Positions 40,099-49,890 of a DNA stretch of 64,000 nt are shown piece by piece. Where the stretch lies: contig CAMOGW010000001.1 of NCBI GenBank assembly GCA_946614435.1, positions 1 through 64,000 of the forward strand. Reading direction: 5' to 3'. The stretch comes from an uncultured Prevotella sp. GTDB lineage: Bacteria > Bacteroidota > Bacteroidia > Bacteroidales > Bacteroidaceae. The stretch's first letter is position 1. Each line of letters begins with the position of its first letter. Under the pieces are notes generated by a model. That model did not search any database. It saw nothing but the letters and a program-made list of their open reading frames with translations, and had not been told where the DNA came from. A program made the position numbers and the translations under genes.

Positions 40099-40986
40099 AT
40101 GAAAGCATTTGTTTTCCCCGGACAGGGAGCACAGTTCGTAGGCATGGGCAAGGACCTCTACGACAACAACGCAACCGCAAAGGAATTGTTTGAAAAGGCT
40201 AACGAGATTCTGGGCTACAGAATCACAGATATCATGTTCGAAGGCACCGACGAGGACCTGCGACAGACCAAGGTCACCCAGCCTGCCGTCTTCCTGCACT
40301 CCGTCATTTCGGCCATCTGCATGGGCGACGCTTTCCAGCCTGCCATGACCGCCGGTCACTCACTGGGTGAGTTCTCGGCCCTGGTAGCCGCTGGCGCACT
40401 CTCGTTCGAAGACGGTCTGAAGCTGGTCTATGCCCGCGCAATGGCCATGCAGAAGGCATGCGAGGCAGCTCCCTCAACGATGGCAGCCATCATCGGTCTG
40501 CCCGACGAGAAGGTGGAAGAGATTTGTGCAGGCATCAACCGCGAAGGTCACGTGGTGGTGTGTGCCAACTACAACAACCCCGGCCAACTGGTCATCAGCG
40601 GCAACGTGGAGGCCATCAATGAGGCATGCGAACAGCTGAAGGCTGCCGGTGCCAAGCGCGCACTACCGCTGAAGGTGGGTGGCGCTTTCCACTCTCCCCT
40701 CATGCAGCCTGCCAAGGACGAGCTCCAGGCCGCCATCGAGAAGACGGACTTCACGACACCGAAGTGCCCCGTCTATCAGAACGTGGACGGCAAGCCCCAC
40801 ACCGATCCTGCTGAAATCAAGCAGAACCTCATAGCTCAGCTCACATCGAGCGTGCGCTGGACACAATGCGTGCAGTCGATGATTGCCGACGGAGCCGACG
40901 ACTTCACAGAGTGCGGACCCGGCAAGGCGCTGCAAGGCATGATTGCAAAAATCAACAAGGAAGTGACTGCTCATGGCATCGAATAA
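40099..40986 (+). CDS. fabD: Malonyl-CoA:ACP transacylase
   Basis: Loads malonyl groups onto acyl carrier protein for fatty acid synthesis. The 295 residues contain FPGQGAQFVGMGKDLY at the start, the nucleophile motif TAGHSLGEFSAL, and the late GGAFHSPLMQPA (catalytic His) and TECGPGKALQGM. It overlaps the GH13 gene by 14 bases. Confidence 0.96.
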   Translation: MKAFVFPGQGAQFVGMGKDLYDNNATAKELFEKANEILGYRITDIMFEGTDEDLRQTKVTQPAVFLHSVISAICMGDAFQPAMTAGHSLGEFSALVAAGALSFEDGLKLVYARAMAMQKACEAAPSTMAAIIGLPDEKVEEICAGINREGHVVVCANYNNPGQLVISGNVEAINEACEQLKAAGAKRALPLKVGGAFHSPLMQPAKDELQAAIEKTDFTTPKCPVYQNVDGKPHTDPAEIKQNLIAQLTSSVRWTQCVQSMIADGADDFTECGPGKALQGMIAKINKEVTAHGIE

Positions 40987-42628
40987 AATCATTATCTACC
41001 AAATCTTTACGCGCTTGTACGGCAACCGCCGTCAGGCGCGTAAAGCTAATGGCACACTCGAGGAGAACGGCTGCGGCAAGCTGAACGACTTCACGCCTGC
41101 CATACTGAAGGACCTGCAGAAGCGCGGCATCACCCACGTGTGGTACACAGGTGTCATTCGGCATGCCTCACAAACCGACTACTCGGCCTATGGCATTCCC
41201 CGCCAGCACCCAGCCGTGGTAAAGGGAAAGGCCGGTTCTCCATACGCCATTGCCGACTACTACGACATTGACCCCGACCTGGCCGTCAACGTGGACAAGC
41301 GTATGAAGGAGTTTGAACAGCTCGTCAGCCGCACGCACAAAGCCGGTCTGAAGATGATCATCGACTTCGTGCCCAACCACGTGGCCCGCCAATATCACAG
41401 CATCTGCGCGCCTAAGGGTGTGAAGGATCTGGGCGAGGGCGACAACGAGCAGAACGGATTCGACCCTCAGAACAATTTCTACTACTGTCCCGGACAGGCT
41501 TTCGCGCCTTATCTGGATTTGTATCATGGCGAGACGGAGCCTTACCATGAGGAGCCAGCCAAGGCTACGGGCAACGACTGCTTCAACAATGCGCCCGGAC
41601 AGAACGACTGGTACGAGACGGTGAAGCTGAACTACGGCGTGGATTACTATGCAGGCCGTGTGGGGCGCTTCTTCCCCATGCCCAACACCTGGCAGAAAAT
41701 GACCGACATCCTGCTGTTCTGGGCTTCGAAGGGCATCGACGGTTTCCGCTGCGACATGGCCGAGATGGTGCCTGCCGAGTTCTGGGCCTACGCCACGAAG
41801 GAGGTGAAGAAGCAGTATCCCGAGTTGCTGTTCATCGGCGAGGTCTATAATCCCAACGAGTATCGTCGTTACATTGCCTCCGGCTTCGACTATCTCTACG
41901 ACAAGGTGGGCATGTATGATGCCACGCGCGACGTGATCTGTCACCGCCAGGGAACCAGCGCCATCAGCCATGCCTGGCAGCAGACCGACGACATTCGGCA
42001 GCACATGCTCTATTTCCTTGAGAACCACGACGAGCAGCGCGTGGCCAGCGACTTCTTTGCAGGCGACGGACGCAAAGCCGTGCCAGCACTCATCGCCAAC
42101 ATGCTGCTGCAGCAAAACCCCTTCATGCTCTATGCCGGTCAGGAATATGGCGAGCGCGGCATGGACGCCGAGGGCTTCAGCGGACGCGACGGACGGACCA
42201 CCATCTTCGACTACTGGTCGATCGACACGCTCTGCCGTGCCGCCTCTGGCCAACTGAGCGAAGAGGAGCAGCAGCTGGCCGATATATATAATAAGGTGAT
42301 GAAGATTGCACAGAAGGAGAAAGCCGTCAGCGAGGGGCTCATGTTCGATCTCATGTACGTGAACCAGCAGGACCAGCGCCGCTATGCCTTCTTGCGCCGC
42401 AGCGAGAAGAGCCTGCTGCTCGTGGTCGTCAACTTCGACGACGTGCCTGTAGAGACCGCCATCACCCTGCCCGCTCATGCCTTCGACTATATGGGCATCA
42501 AGGAGAACACCTATACTGCCACCGATCTGCTGAGCGACACAAAAACAAAACTTACGCTGAAGCGTGATGCCGCCGTCAGCGTAAGCCTGATGCCACGAAG
42601 TGGAGTGGTGTATAAGATAAACGCATAG
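40973..42628 (+). CDS. GH13 alpha-amylase family protein, cytoplasmic
   Basis: 551 residues, no signal peptide. GH13 regions are visible: DFVPNHVA (region I), GIDGFRCDMAE (region II with the nucleophile Asp), FIGEVYN (acid Glu) and FLENHDEQR (region IV). A C-terminal beta domain covers about the last 90 residues. It probably acts on alpha-glucans inside the cell, such as glycogen or maltodextrin, but could be an isomerase- or transferase-type member. It overlaps fabD by 14 bases. Confidence 0.88.
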   Translation: MASNKIIIYQIFTRLYGNRRQARKANGTLEENGCGKLNDFTPAILKDLQKRGITHVWYTGVIRHASQTDYSAYGIPRQHPAVVKGKAGSPYAIADYYDIDPDLAVNVDKRMKEFEQLVSRTHKAGLKMIIDFVPNHVARQYHSICAPKGVKDLGEGDNEQNGFDPQNNFYYCPGQAFAPYLDLYHGETEPYHEEPAKATGNDCFNNAPGQNDWYETVKLNYGVDYYAGRVGRFFPMPNTWQKMTDILLFWASKGIDGFRCDMAEMVPAEFWAYATKEVKKQYPELLFIGEVYNPNEYRRYIASGFDYLYDKVGMYDATRDVICHRQGTSAISHAWQQTDDIRQHMLYFLENHDEQRVASDFFAGDGRKAVPALIANMLLQQNPFMLYAGQEYGERGMDAEGFSGRDGRTTIFDYWSIDTLCRAASGQLSEEEQQLADIYNKVMKIAQKEKAVSEGLMFDLMYVNQQDQRRYAFLRRSEKSLLLVVVNFDDVPVETAITLPAHAFDYMGIKENTYTATDLLSDTKTKLTLKRDAAVSVSLMPRSGVVYKINA

Positions 42629-42637
42629 CGCGCTTTA

Positions 42638-42703
42638 AACAAACGGACAAAGCGTTCAGAACAAACGGACGAAGCGTTTAAGACAGACAGGAAGAGCGCT
42701 TGC
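42638..42703. repeat. Three 22-bp tandem repeats
   Basis: Three consecutive 22-bp units resembling AACAAACGGACGAAGCGTTT fill the gap between the converging GH13 and nucleoside kinase genes and end one base before the kinase stop codon. Confidence 0.7.
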
Positions 42704-44383
42704 CTAATACTTGAAACTGCTACCGCCTACGAACTCTCGCATGATGCTCGTGGGCGGTATCTCTTTGTCGCTCACGGGAATGAAGTAGTGAATGAACTTC
42801 AGCAGCCGATGGGCCTCGGCATACTCAGGACAGTTCTTCGGCACGGAGGCAAGGATAATCTCGGCATGCGTGCGCAGTACGGCAAATTCAATGTTGAGCG
42901 CTGAGTTGAACATCACATCGGCAGTCTCCTGGAAGGGGAATATCCACTTATCCTCAGCATCGCACACGTTCTTCCACTGGCTGATGGTCTCGCGAGCCGT
43001 GAAAGCCCCCTTGTTGTAGTCGCGGATGATGCGGCGCAACAGTCGGTTGTCGCGTGTGGGAATCCAGTTGTGGTCATCGAGCGAGATGCTGGTGAGCGCC
43101 GATATGTATATCTTGAACTTGGCCGAGTCGGCAATCTTTTTCGTGAGCAGCGGGTTCAGCGCGTGAATGCCCTCGATGATGAGCACCGTGTCGCCTGCCA
43201 GTTTCAGCTTCTTTCCGTTCCACTCGCGCTTGCCTGTAGTGAAGTTATACTCTGGAATCTCTACGCGCTCGCCCTGCATCAGCCGGGTGAGATGGTCTTC
43301 GAGCAGCGAGTACTCCACCGTCTCAATATTATCGAAGTCGTAGTCGCCATTAGGCAGCTTGGGTGTGTCGAGCCGGTTCACGAAATAGTCGTCGGTAGAG
43401 AATGAGTAAGGACGCAGTCCACAGGCGAGCAACTGAACTGAAAGGCGCTTGCAGAACGTGGTCTTTCCCGATGACGAAGGTCCTGTGATGAGCACCAGCC
43501 TCACGGGGTCTTTCTCGCGATGGAACCTGCGATCTATCTCCTCGGCTATCTTCACGATTTTCTTCTCCTGCAAAGCCTCGCTCACTTGAATGAGTTCCGA
43601 GGCATGTCCCTTGAGAATGGCTTTGTTCACATCGCCTGCATTCGAGAGGCGCATGATGATGTCCCAACGCACCTTCTCGGCAAACAGTTCGAAGGTCTTG
43701 GGCTGGTCCACCTTCTCGGCCAACTGCAGCGGATTGTTCCAGTCGGGCACTCGCAGCAACAGTCCGTCGTGGAAGCGCTCCAGTCCCCATACCTTCAAAT
43801 AGCCGGCTGAAGGCACGAGCGGTCCGTAATAGTAATCGGCCGTATCGCCCAGCATGTAATAGTCGCTGTAGATCTGTCCGCTCGTCTCCAGCAGTTTCAC
43901 CTTGTCGGAGAAGCCGCGCTCGGCAAACACGCGGACAGCCTCTTCCGTGGTGGCTTCATTGCGACGGAAAGGCATGTCGAGACTGATAATCTCCTGCATG
44001 CGGTCGCGCAGGCGCTCCACGTCGCCATTGGTCAGCGGTTCGTTGTTGCGCTTCTTAAAGTTGCAGTAATAGCCCCGGGAGATGGAGTGTTCGATGAAAA
44101 GCTTGGAGCCGGGGAAGAGGTCTTGCGTAGCCTTATAGAGCACGAAGCTGAGCGAGCGCACGTAGCAGCGATGGCCAGAGCCCTCACGCGCATCGAGAAA
44201 CTCAACATCGCGATTCTGATAGAGCCTGAACTTCAGCCCCTGAGAAGCGTTATTCACTTTAGCCGAGACCACGGGAAAGGGGAGTTTGATATCATCGGCA
44301 AACTCCTGATAGACGTCGAGCAGAGAAGTCCCTTCAGGGAAGCTCTTCGTCATGTTGTTGTTTTTGCAGCGTATTTGGAGCAT
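42704..44383 (-). CDS. TGS/ThrRS-like domain fused to uridine kinase-type P-loop kinase
   Basis: 559 residues. The N-terminal 60 form a TGS-like domain (TSLLDVYQEFADDIKL), followed by a region like the second additional domain of threonyl-tRNA synthetase (FIEHSISRGYYCNF). From about residue 280 comes a uridine kinase/phosphoribulokinase domain with Walker A ITGPSSSGKTTFCKRLS, SFSTDDYFVNR and VLIIEGIHALNP. It is annotated in Bacteroidetes as a nucleoside kinase; the purpose of the synthetase-like half is unclear. Confidence 0.85.
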   Translation of the reverse strand: MLQIRCKNNNMTKSFPEGTSLLDVYQEFADDIKLPFPVVSAKVNNASQGLKFRLYQNRDVEFLDAREGSGHRCYVRSLSFVLYKATQDLFPGSKLFIEHSISRGYYCNFKKRNNEPLTNGDVERLRDRMQEIISLDMPFRRNEATTEEAVRVFAERGFSDKVKLLETSGQIYSDYYMLGDTADYYYGPLVPSAGYLKVWGLERFHDGLLLRVPDWNNPLQLAEKVDQPKTFELFAEKVRWDIIMRLSNAGDVNKAILKGHASELIQVSEALQEKKIVKIAEEIDRRFHREKDPVRLVLITGPSSSGKTTFCKRLSVQLLACGLRPYSFSTDDYFVNRLDTPKLPNGDYDFDNIETVEYSLLEDHLTRLMQGERVEIPEYNFTTGKREWNGKKLKLAGDTVLIIEGIHALNPLLTKKIADSAKFKIYISALTSISLDDHNWIPTRDNRLLRRIIRDYNKGAFTARETISQWKNVCDAEDKWIFPFQETADVMFNSALNIEFAVLRTHAEIILASVPKNCPEYAEAHRLLKFIHYFIPVSDKEIPPTSIMREFVGGSSFKY

Positions 44384-44411
44384 CGTTGACTGTAAAAATG
44401 TATTTTGGCTG

Positions 44412-44419
44412 CAAATTTA
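44412..44419 (-). promoter_or_regulatory. -7 box of the nucleoside kinase gene
   Basis: Minus strand TAAATTTG followed by GCAGCC, 28 bases before the kinase ATG at 44383. It is divergent from the box at 44464-44471. Confidence 0.5.
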
Positions 44420-44463
44420 CACAAAAACCGCAACATTCGATAGTAATGTATAAGAAAAATGTG

Positions 44464-44471
44464 TAACTTTG
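44464..44471 (+). promoter_or_regulatory. -7 box of the TrmH-type methyltransferase gene
   Basis: TAACTTTG followed by CACG. The transcript would start near 44478, which rules out the most upstream possible start at 44469 and supports the ATGs at 44502/44505. Confidence 0.6.
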
Positions 44472-44504
44472 CACGAAGAAAACGATTTTTTTGCAATAAG
44501 AATG

Positions 44505-45266
44505 ATGGTGAGCAAAAACGAGATGAAGCTGATCAGACAGCTGGAACAGAAGAAATACAGGCAGCGCTACGGCCTCTTTGTGGCTGAGGGGCCCAAGGTG
44601 GTAGGCGACTTGCTGAAGTGCGGCTTTCGCGCCCACAAGGTGTTTGCCACGGCCACATACGCCGATTCTCAAGCCCTGACCGCGCCTCAGCCTACCGAGG
44701 TCAGCGAGGAGGAGTTGCAACGCATCAGCTTCCTGCAGCACCCCCAACAGGTGCTGGCCGTGTTCCATCTGCCTTCGCATCCGGCTACCGACAGCAGCCT
44801 CCTGCCCCAGCCTCACGGCCTCAGCCTGGCACTCGACGGTGTGCAAGACCCCGGCAACCTGGGCACCATCATCCGCATAGCCGACTGGTTCGGCATCGAC
44901 ACCATCTATTGTTCCACCGACACCGCCGATGCGTGGAGCCCCAAGGTAGTGCAGGCCACGATGGGAAGCATAGCGCGCGTGAGCATTCACTATCTACAGC
45001 TCTCCGAACTGCTGAAGACGACCGCCCTCCCCGTCTATGGCACGCTACTCGACGGACAAAACCTCTACACGCAAGAACTGGCTGCCGAGGGCATCATCGT
45101 CATGGGCAACGAGGGCAACGGCATCTCACCCGAGATACGCCGACTGATCACCCACCGCCTGCTCATTCCCAGCTATCGCCAAGGCGACACGGCTGAGAGT
45201 CTGAACGTGGCCATCGCCACAGCCATCACCTGTGCCGAGTTCAAACGGAGAGGACACGTTTCATAG
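44505..45266 (+). CDS. TrmH/SpoU-family RNA 2'-O-methyltransferase
   Basis: 253 residues from MVSKNEMKLIRQLEQKKYR. It has an N-terminal substrate-binding part (GLFVAEGPKVVGDLL) and a C-terminal SPOUT knot with LDGVQDPGNLGTIIRIADWF, IIVMGNEGNGIS and TAESLNVAIATAI, the three SpoU motifs. It methylates ribose in tRNA or 23S rRNA; the target position is not predictable. The start was chosen to lie downstream of the promoter; 44502 is equally possible. Confidence 0.88.
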   Translation: MVSKNEMKLIRQLEQKKYRQRYGLFVAEGPKVVGDLLKCGFRAHKVFATATYADSQALTAPQPTEVSEEELQRISFLQHPQQVLAVFHLPSHPATDSSLLPQPHGLSLALDGVQDPGNLGTIIRIADWFGIDTIYCSTDTADAWSPKVVQATMGSIARVSIHYLQLSELLKTTALPVYGTLLDGQNLYTQELAAEGIIVMGNEGNGISPEIRRLITHRLLIPSYRQGDTAESLNVAIATAITCAEFKRRGHVS

Positions 45267-45280
45267 GCATGAAAAAGACT

Positions 45281-46456
45281 TCACACGTCAAATTTCTGCC
45301 GATGCTTCTTGTTGCGTGATTTCTGCGGCGACGAATTGAGAGGAGCCTTGGCCTTCACGCCCTGATACTGCTGATAGCGCTGGCGAATGCTTCGCACGTA
45401 GTCCACGGTCTCACTGCCTCGCATGTAACCGTAGCGCACCGAAGGGTGCTGGTAGAAAGCAGGCTCGCTCAGTTTGAGCACATAGACCGCCACGTCGGCC
45501 CAGCGCCGGGCATTGCCCCCGTGCAAGCGCGTCAGCTCCATTGCATCGCGTATGTGGTGACTGCCGCCGTTGTAGGCAGCCAGCACGAAGTTCTGCCGTT
45601 CATGCCTGCTGGGAATGTCGGCAAAAGTCTGTTCCAACTCTTCCAGATAGCGCGCGGCGGCAGCAATGTTCTGCTCGGGGTCGTTCATCTGCGAGCGAGG
45701 CAGCCCCAAGTGGTCGGCTGTCTGCGGCATGATCTGCATCAGCCCTCGTGCACCGGCCCATGAGAGCGCCTTAGGGTCGAAGGTGGATTCCTGATAGCAC
45801 TGTGCTGCCATGAGCCGCCAGTCCCACTTGATGGGCTGACTGTAGCGGCGGAACAGTCCGTCGTAGCGCGAGATTACGCCTCCCGACTTGTCGAGCATCG
45901 GCGCAAAGACCGTGCGCTTCACGCCTCCCGTCCTGAGCAACTGCTGCTCGTCGGCCTGCGCCTTGGCCAAGCGCGCTGCCGAATACCAGTTCTGTAGCAG
46001 GGCGGCCAGTTGCGCCTTTTCTTCGGGCACCACCCAGCCCGGCGACTGGTTGGTGAGCGGCGCCACGGGATAGGCTATCAGGTCGGCTTCGCCGGCATGC
46101 AGGCGCTGGAACATCTCAGCCGTGTCGCGACAGAGCTCCATGCGCAGCCGAATGCCCAGCGAGTCGGCCAACTGCTGGCACAGCATGGTGTGCAGTCCGA
46201 GCCTGCTGCCACGATAGTCATAGCACGTCTGCGGTCCTGAGACGGTGAGGGCTATCAACTCGCCCGCCTTCACAATCTCGTCAAGGTCGAAGCTTTCATT
46301 TTCTTCCTCTTCGGAAGGCTGTTCAACGTCCTCACCGTTCATCACGAGTTCCTCGCCCCAGGGAGTCACCACACGTTCGCGTTTCGACTGGCAAGAGAGC
46401 AGTGCAAGCATTAAAAAAAGTATAAATATGCCCTTTGATTCCAATTCAATCTGCAT
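45281..46456 (-). CDS. MltF-like lytic murein transglycosylase lipoprotein
   Basis: 391 residues. The lipobox is LMLALLSC (Cys22). Residues about 65-210 resemble a periplasmic substrate-binding domain (LGLHTMLCQQLADSLGIRL, GEADLIAYPVAPL), and residues 215-370 an SLT domain with the catalytic Glu in CYQESTFDPKALSWAGARG and LMQIMPQTADHLG. This is the MltF arrangement, in which a sensor domain regulates peptidoglycan cleavage. The C-terminal tail is basic. Confidence 0.88.
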   Translation of the reverse strand: MQIELESKGIFILFLMLALLSCQSKRERVVTPWGEELVMNGEDVEQPSEEEENESFDLDEIVKAGELIALTVSGPQTCYDYRGSRLGLHTMLCQQLADSLGIRLRMELCRDTAEMFQRLHAGEADLIAYPVAPLTNQSPGWVVPEEKAQLAALLQNWYSAARLAKAQADEQQLLRTGGVKRTVFAPMLDKSGGVISRYDGLFRRYSQPIKWDWRLMAAQCYQESTFDPKALSWAGARGLMQIMPQTADHLGLPRSQMNDPEQNIAAAARYLEELEQTFADIPSRHERQNFVLAAYNGGSHHIRDAMELTRLHGGNARRWADVAVYVLKLSEPAFYQHPSVRYGYMRGSETVDYVRSIRQRYQQYQGVKAKAPLNSSPQKSRNKKHRQKFDV

Positions 46457-46463
46457 TTAGGTG

Positions 46464-46471
46464 CAAAAATA
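46464..46471 (-). promoter_or_regulatory. -7 box of the MltF-like gene
   Basis: Minus strand TATTTTTG, preceded at 18 bases by TTG. It is very close to the start codon at 46456, implying a nearly leaderless transcript or an alternative start. Confidence 0.5.
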
Positions 46472-46480
46472 CACTTTTTA

Positions 46481-46511
46481 TTGCATAATCAAGAATTTTT
46501 GCTTATATTTG
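46481..46511 (+). promoter_or_regulatory. Promoter of the his genes
   Basis: TTG (46481-46483), 20 bases, TATATTTG (46504-46511). It sets the hisG start at 46544 and excludes the longer frame beginning at 46481. No attenuator-like leader peptide with histidine codons was seen. Confidence 0.8.
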
Positions 46512-46543
46512 CAGCAAGTTTTTCATGTTATTTTGAGATTTTT

Positions 46544-47395
46544 ATGTTAAGAATTGCCGTACAATCAAAAGGCCGTCTGTTCGACGACACGATGAACCTG
46601 CTCAACGAAGCCGACATCAAAGTAGGGGCTTCGAAGCGCACCCTGCTGGTGAGTGCACAGAATTTCCCCTTGGAGGTACTCTATCTCCGCGACGACGACA
46701 TTCCACAGAGCGTAGCATCTGGTGTGGCCGATCTGGGTGTGGTAGGTGAGAACGAATACTGCGAGCGCGGTGCCGAGGCCGAAATCATCAAGCGACTGGG
46801 CTTCTCGAAGTGCCGCCTGTCGCTGGCCATCCCCAAGGAAATCCACTATGAAGGGCTATCGTGGTTCGAAGGCAAGAAGATTGCCACAAGCTATCCCGTC
46901 ATTCTGAAAGACTTTCTGGATAAGAACAACATACATGCCGAGATTCACGTCATCACTGGCTCCGTCGAAATCAGTCCGGGCATCGGTCTGGCTGATGCCA
47001 TCTTCGACATCGTGAGCTCAGGCTCGACACTCGTGAGCAATAATCTGCGCGAGGTGGAAGTGGTGATGCAGAGCGAGGCCCTGCTCATCGGCCATCCGGG
47101 CATGTCGCAAGAGAAGCGCGAGGTGCTCGAACAGATGCTGTTCCGCTTCGAGGCCGTGAGACAGGCCGAGGACAAGAAATATGTGCGTATGAACGCGCCG
47201 AAAGCCCGACTGCAAGAGATTATCGGCGTGCTGCCCGGACTGAAGAGCCCCACCGTCATTCCGCTGGCCGACGAGGAGTGGTGCTCGGTTCACACCGTAC
47301 TCGACGAGAAGCGCTTCTGGGAAATCATCGGCAAGCTGAAGGAGCTGGGCGCACAGGGCATTCTGGTCACCCCTATCGAGAAAATGATACTGTAA
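46544..47395 (+). CDS. hisG: ATP phosphoribosyltransferase, long form
   Basis: First, feedback-controlled step of histidine synthesis. The 283 residues start MLRIAVQSKGRLFDDTMNLL. The PRPP loop is in DIVSSGSTLVSNNLREVE, and a C-terminal regulatory domain (LPGLKSPTVIPLADEEW, ELGAQGILVTPIEKM) marks the long form that does not need HisZ. It is followed by hisD after 15 bases. Confidence 0.95.
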   Translation: MLRIAVQSKGRLFDDTMNLLNEADIKVGASKRTLLVSAQNFPLEVLYLRDDDIPQSVASGVADLGVVGENEYCERGAEAEIIKRLGFSKCRLSLAIPKEIHYEGLSWFEGKKIATSYPVILKDFLDKNNIHAEIHVITGSVEISPGIGLADAIFDIVSSGSTLVSNNLREVEVVMQSEALLIGHPGMSQEKREVLEQMLFRFEAVRQAEDKKYVRMNAPKARLQEIIGVLPGLKSPTVIPLADEEWCSVHTVLDEKRFWEIIGKLKELGAQGILVTPIEKMIL

Positions 47396-47410
47396 AAAAG
47401 AAAGAACACC

Positions 47411-48694
47411 ATGAACATCTTATTAGAATATCCTGCACAAGAGGAGTGGACGCGCATCGCTGCCCGTCCGCACCTTGACGTATCACAACTGAATGCCACG
47501 GTAGCCTCAGTACTGGCCGACGTGAAAGAGGGCGGCGACCGAGCCGTGATGGCCTATGAGGAGAAGTTCGACCATGCCCGGCTCAGTCAGCTGGCCGTGA
47601 CCGAGGCCGAGATGGAGGAGGCAGAACAGCTGGTGAGCGAAGACCTGGAACACGCCATCCGTCTGGCCCACTACAACATACGCACCTTTCACGAGGCACA
47701 GCGCTTCCACGGCGAAAAGGTGGAGACCGGCCCCGGTATCACCTGCTGGCAAAAGAGCGTGGCCATTGAGCGCGTGGGCCTCTACATTCCGGGCGGTACG
47801 GCCCCACTCTTCTCTACCGTGCTGATGCTGGCCACCCCGGCTAAGATTGCCGGCTGCAAGGAGATAGTGCTCTGCACCCCTCCCAACCGTGAAGGCAAGG
47901 TGCACCCGGCCATCCTGGTTGCGGCGAAGACAGCAGGCGTGAGCAAGATATTCAAGGCTGGAGGCGTGCAAGCCATCGGAGCAATGGCCTACGGCACCGA
48001 GTCGGTGCCCAAGGTCTATAAGATATTCGGCCCGGGCAACCAGTATGTGATGGCTGCCAAGCAACAGGTGAGCCTGCACGACGTAGCCATCGACATGCCC
48101 GCTGGACCGAGCGAGGTGTGCGTCATAGCCGACGAGACCGCCAATGCCGAGTTCGTGGCTGCCGACCTGCTCTCGCAGGCTGAACACGGCACCGATTCGC
48201 AGGTGCTGCTCATCACCACCTCAGCCGTCATGCTGCAGCAGGTGAAAGCCGAGGTGGAACGCCAGCTGGAACGGCTTCCACGCAAGGAGATAGCCGCCAA
48301 GGCACTGGAGAACAGCCGACTGGTGCTGGTCAGCTCAGCGCAAGAGGCCATTGCCCTCGCCAACTTCTACGCGCCCGAACATCTGATTATTCAGACAAAG
48401 GACTACGAGCAACTGGCTGAGCAGGTGGTCAACGCAGGAAGTGTGTTCTTAGGCAAGTATGCCTGCGAGAGTGCCGGCGACTATGCCAGCGGCACCAACC
48501 ACACACTGCCCACCCACGGCTATGCCACCGCATACAGCGGTGTCAATCTGGACAGCTACTGCCGCAAGATTACTTTCCAGCATCTCACGGAACAGGGAGT
48601 GCGCCACATAGGGCGTGCCGTAGAGCTCATGGCAGAGGCCGAGCAGCTCGATGCTCACAAGAACGCCATGACCGTCAGGCTCAACAGCCTGTAG
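47411..48694 (+). CDS. hisD: Histidinol dehydrogenase
   Basis: Zinc enzyme for the last two oxidations of histidine synthesis. 427 residues, with [62 protein letters not shown] and a C-terminal [14 protein letters not shown], all family-diagnostic. It lies second in hisG-hisD-hisC. Confidence 0.96.
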   Translation: MNILLEYPAQEEWTRIAARPHLDVSQLNATVASVLADVKEGGDRAVMAYEEKFDHARLSQLAVTEAEMEEAEQLVSEDLEHAIRLAHYNIRTFHEAQRFHGEKVETGPGITCWQKSVAIERVGLYIPGGTAPLFSTVLMLATPAKIAGCKEIVLCTPPNREGKVHPAILVAAKTAGVSKIFKAGGVQAIGAMAYGTESVPKVYKIFGPGNQYVMAAKQQVSLHDVAIDMPAGPSEVCVIADETANAEFVAADLLSQAEHGTDSQVLLITTSAVMLQQVKAEVERQLERLPRKEIAAKALENSRLVLVSSAQEAIALANFYAPEHLIIQTKDYEQLAEQVVNAGSVFLGKYACESAGDYASGTNHTLPTHGYATAYSGVNLDSYCRKITFQHLTEQGVRHIGRAVELMAEAEQLDAHKNAMTVRLNSL

Positions 48695-48717
48695 TTATCC
48701 CCCATCCCCACTCTACC

Positions 48718-48764
48718 CACATCACCCACAACCACCTACATCACCCACCCATAATACCCACAAC
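48718..48764. repeat. C-rich short repeats between hisD and hisC
   Basis: The 70-base hisD-hisC spacer is built from CCCAC/ATCACCCAC units; ACATCACCCAC occurs twice (about 48720 and 48738), followed by ATAATACCCACAAC. No ribosome-binding site or hairpin is obvious. Confidence 0.55.
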
Positions 48765-49802
48765 ATGACTCCCCTCGAAAAGCTAACAAGACCGAACATC
48801 TGGTCGCTGGCTCCCTACAGCAGCGCACGAAACGAGTATGCCGGAAAGACGGCACGTGTTTTCCTCGATGCCAACGAGAATCCGTATAATTCTCCGTTGA
48901 ACCGCTATCCCGACCCACTACAGGAAGAACTGAAGCAGGCCATCAGTAACCAGAAAGGAGTGCCTGCCGAAAACATCTTCCTGGGCAATGGCAGCGACGA
49001 AGCCATCGACCTGCCCTACCGCTGCTTCTGCCAGCCAGGAAAGGACAATGTAGTGGCTATAGAGCCCACTTACGGCATGTATAAGGTGTGTGCCGACATC
49101 AACGACACCGAATACCGCCCCGTACTGCTCGACGAGCAATTCCAGTTTACTGCCGAAAAGCTGCTTGCAGCTTGCGACGAACACACGAAAATCATCTGGC
49201 TCTGCTCACCCAACAACCCCACGGGCAACAATCTGAACCGCGAGGAGATGGTGAAGGTGATTGAGCAGTTTGAGGGCATCGTCATCGTGGACGAAGCCTA
49301 CAGCGACTTCTCGCGACAGAAGCCTCTCAGGCACGAACTGAGCCAGCATCCCAACCTGATTGTGCTCAACACGATGAGCAAGGCATGGGGCTGTGCAGCC
49401 ATCCGACTGGGCATGGCCTTTGCCTCGAAAGAGATCATCGGTCTCTTCAACAAGGTGAAGTACCCCTACAACGTGAACCTGCTCACCCAGCAGAAAGCGC
49501 TTGAGATATTAAAGGACAAATTCGAAGTAGAGAAATGGGTGAGCATTCTGCTACAAGAGCGCGGACGACTGATGGAGGCTTTCCGCATGCTGCCTGTTTG
49601 CAAGATTGTATATCCCAGCGATGCCAATTTCTTCTTGGCCAAGATGACCGATGCACAGCGCATCTACGACTATCTGGTGGACGAAGGCATCATTGTGCGC
49701 AATCGCTCTCGCATACAACTGTGCCAGAACTGTCTGCGCATCACCATTGGTACACGCAGCGAGAACAGCGAGCTACTGGGGGCACTGCGCCGGTTCAGAT
49801 AG
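48765..49802 (+). CDS. hisC: Histidinol-phosphate aminotransferase
   Basis: PLP enzyme transferring an amino group to imidazole-acetol phosphate. 345 residues with [54 protein letters not shown] and the PLP lysine in [16 protein letters not shown]. The his order breaks here; hisB is not in the window. Confidence 0.95.
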   Translation: MTPLEKLTRPNIWSLAPYSSARNEYAGKTARVFLDANENPYNSPLNRYPDPLQEELKQAISNQKGVPAENIFLGNGSDEAIDLPYRCFCQPGKDNVVAIEPTYGMYKVCADINDTEYRPVLLDEQFQFTAEKLLAACDEHTKIIWLCSPNNPTGNNLNREEMVKVIEQFEGIVIVDEAYSDFSRQKPLRHELSQHPNLIVLNTMSKAWGCAAIRLGMAFASKEIIGLFNKVKYPYNVNLLTQQKALEILKDKFEVEKWVSILLQERGRLMEAFRMLPVCKIVYPSDANFFLAKMTDAQRIYDYLVDEGIIVRNRSRIQLCQNCLRITIGTRSENSELLGALRRFR

Positions 49803-49841
49803 AAAATTCACCGAATAAAAAGGGCGGTTCACTGAAAACAC

Positions 49842-49872
49842 TTGCGGGCTTCCCTTTTTTCCACTACCTTTG
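49842..49872 (+). promoter_or_regulatory. Promoter of the VTC-domain gene cluster
   Basis: TTG (49842-49844), 20 bases, TACCTTTG (49865-49872). The longer open frame from 49870 starts inside this box, so translation begins at ATG 49891. This makes the VTC cluster a separate unit from the his genes. Confidence 0.8.
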
Positions 49873-49890
49873 CCTAAAACTATTTTTACC

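Noticed and set aside
42638..42703. Intrinsic terminator between the GH13 and kinase genes
   Set aside because: The region is a 22-bp tandem repeat without a convincing stem and T tract.
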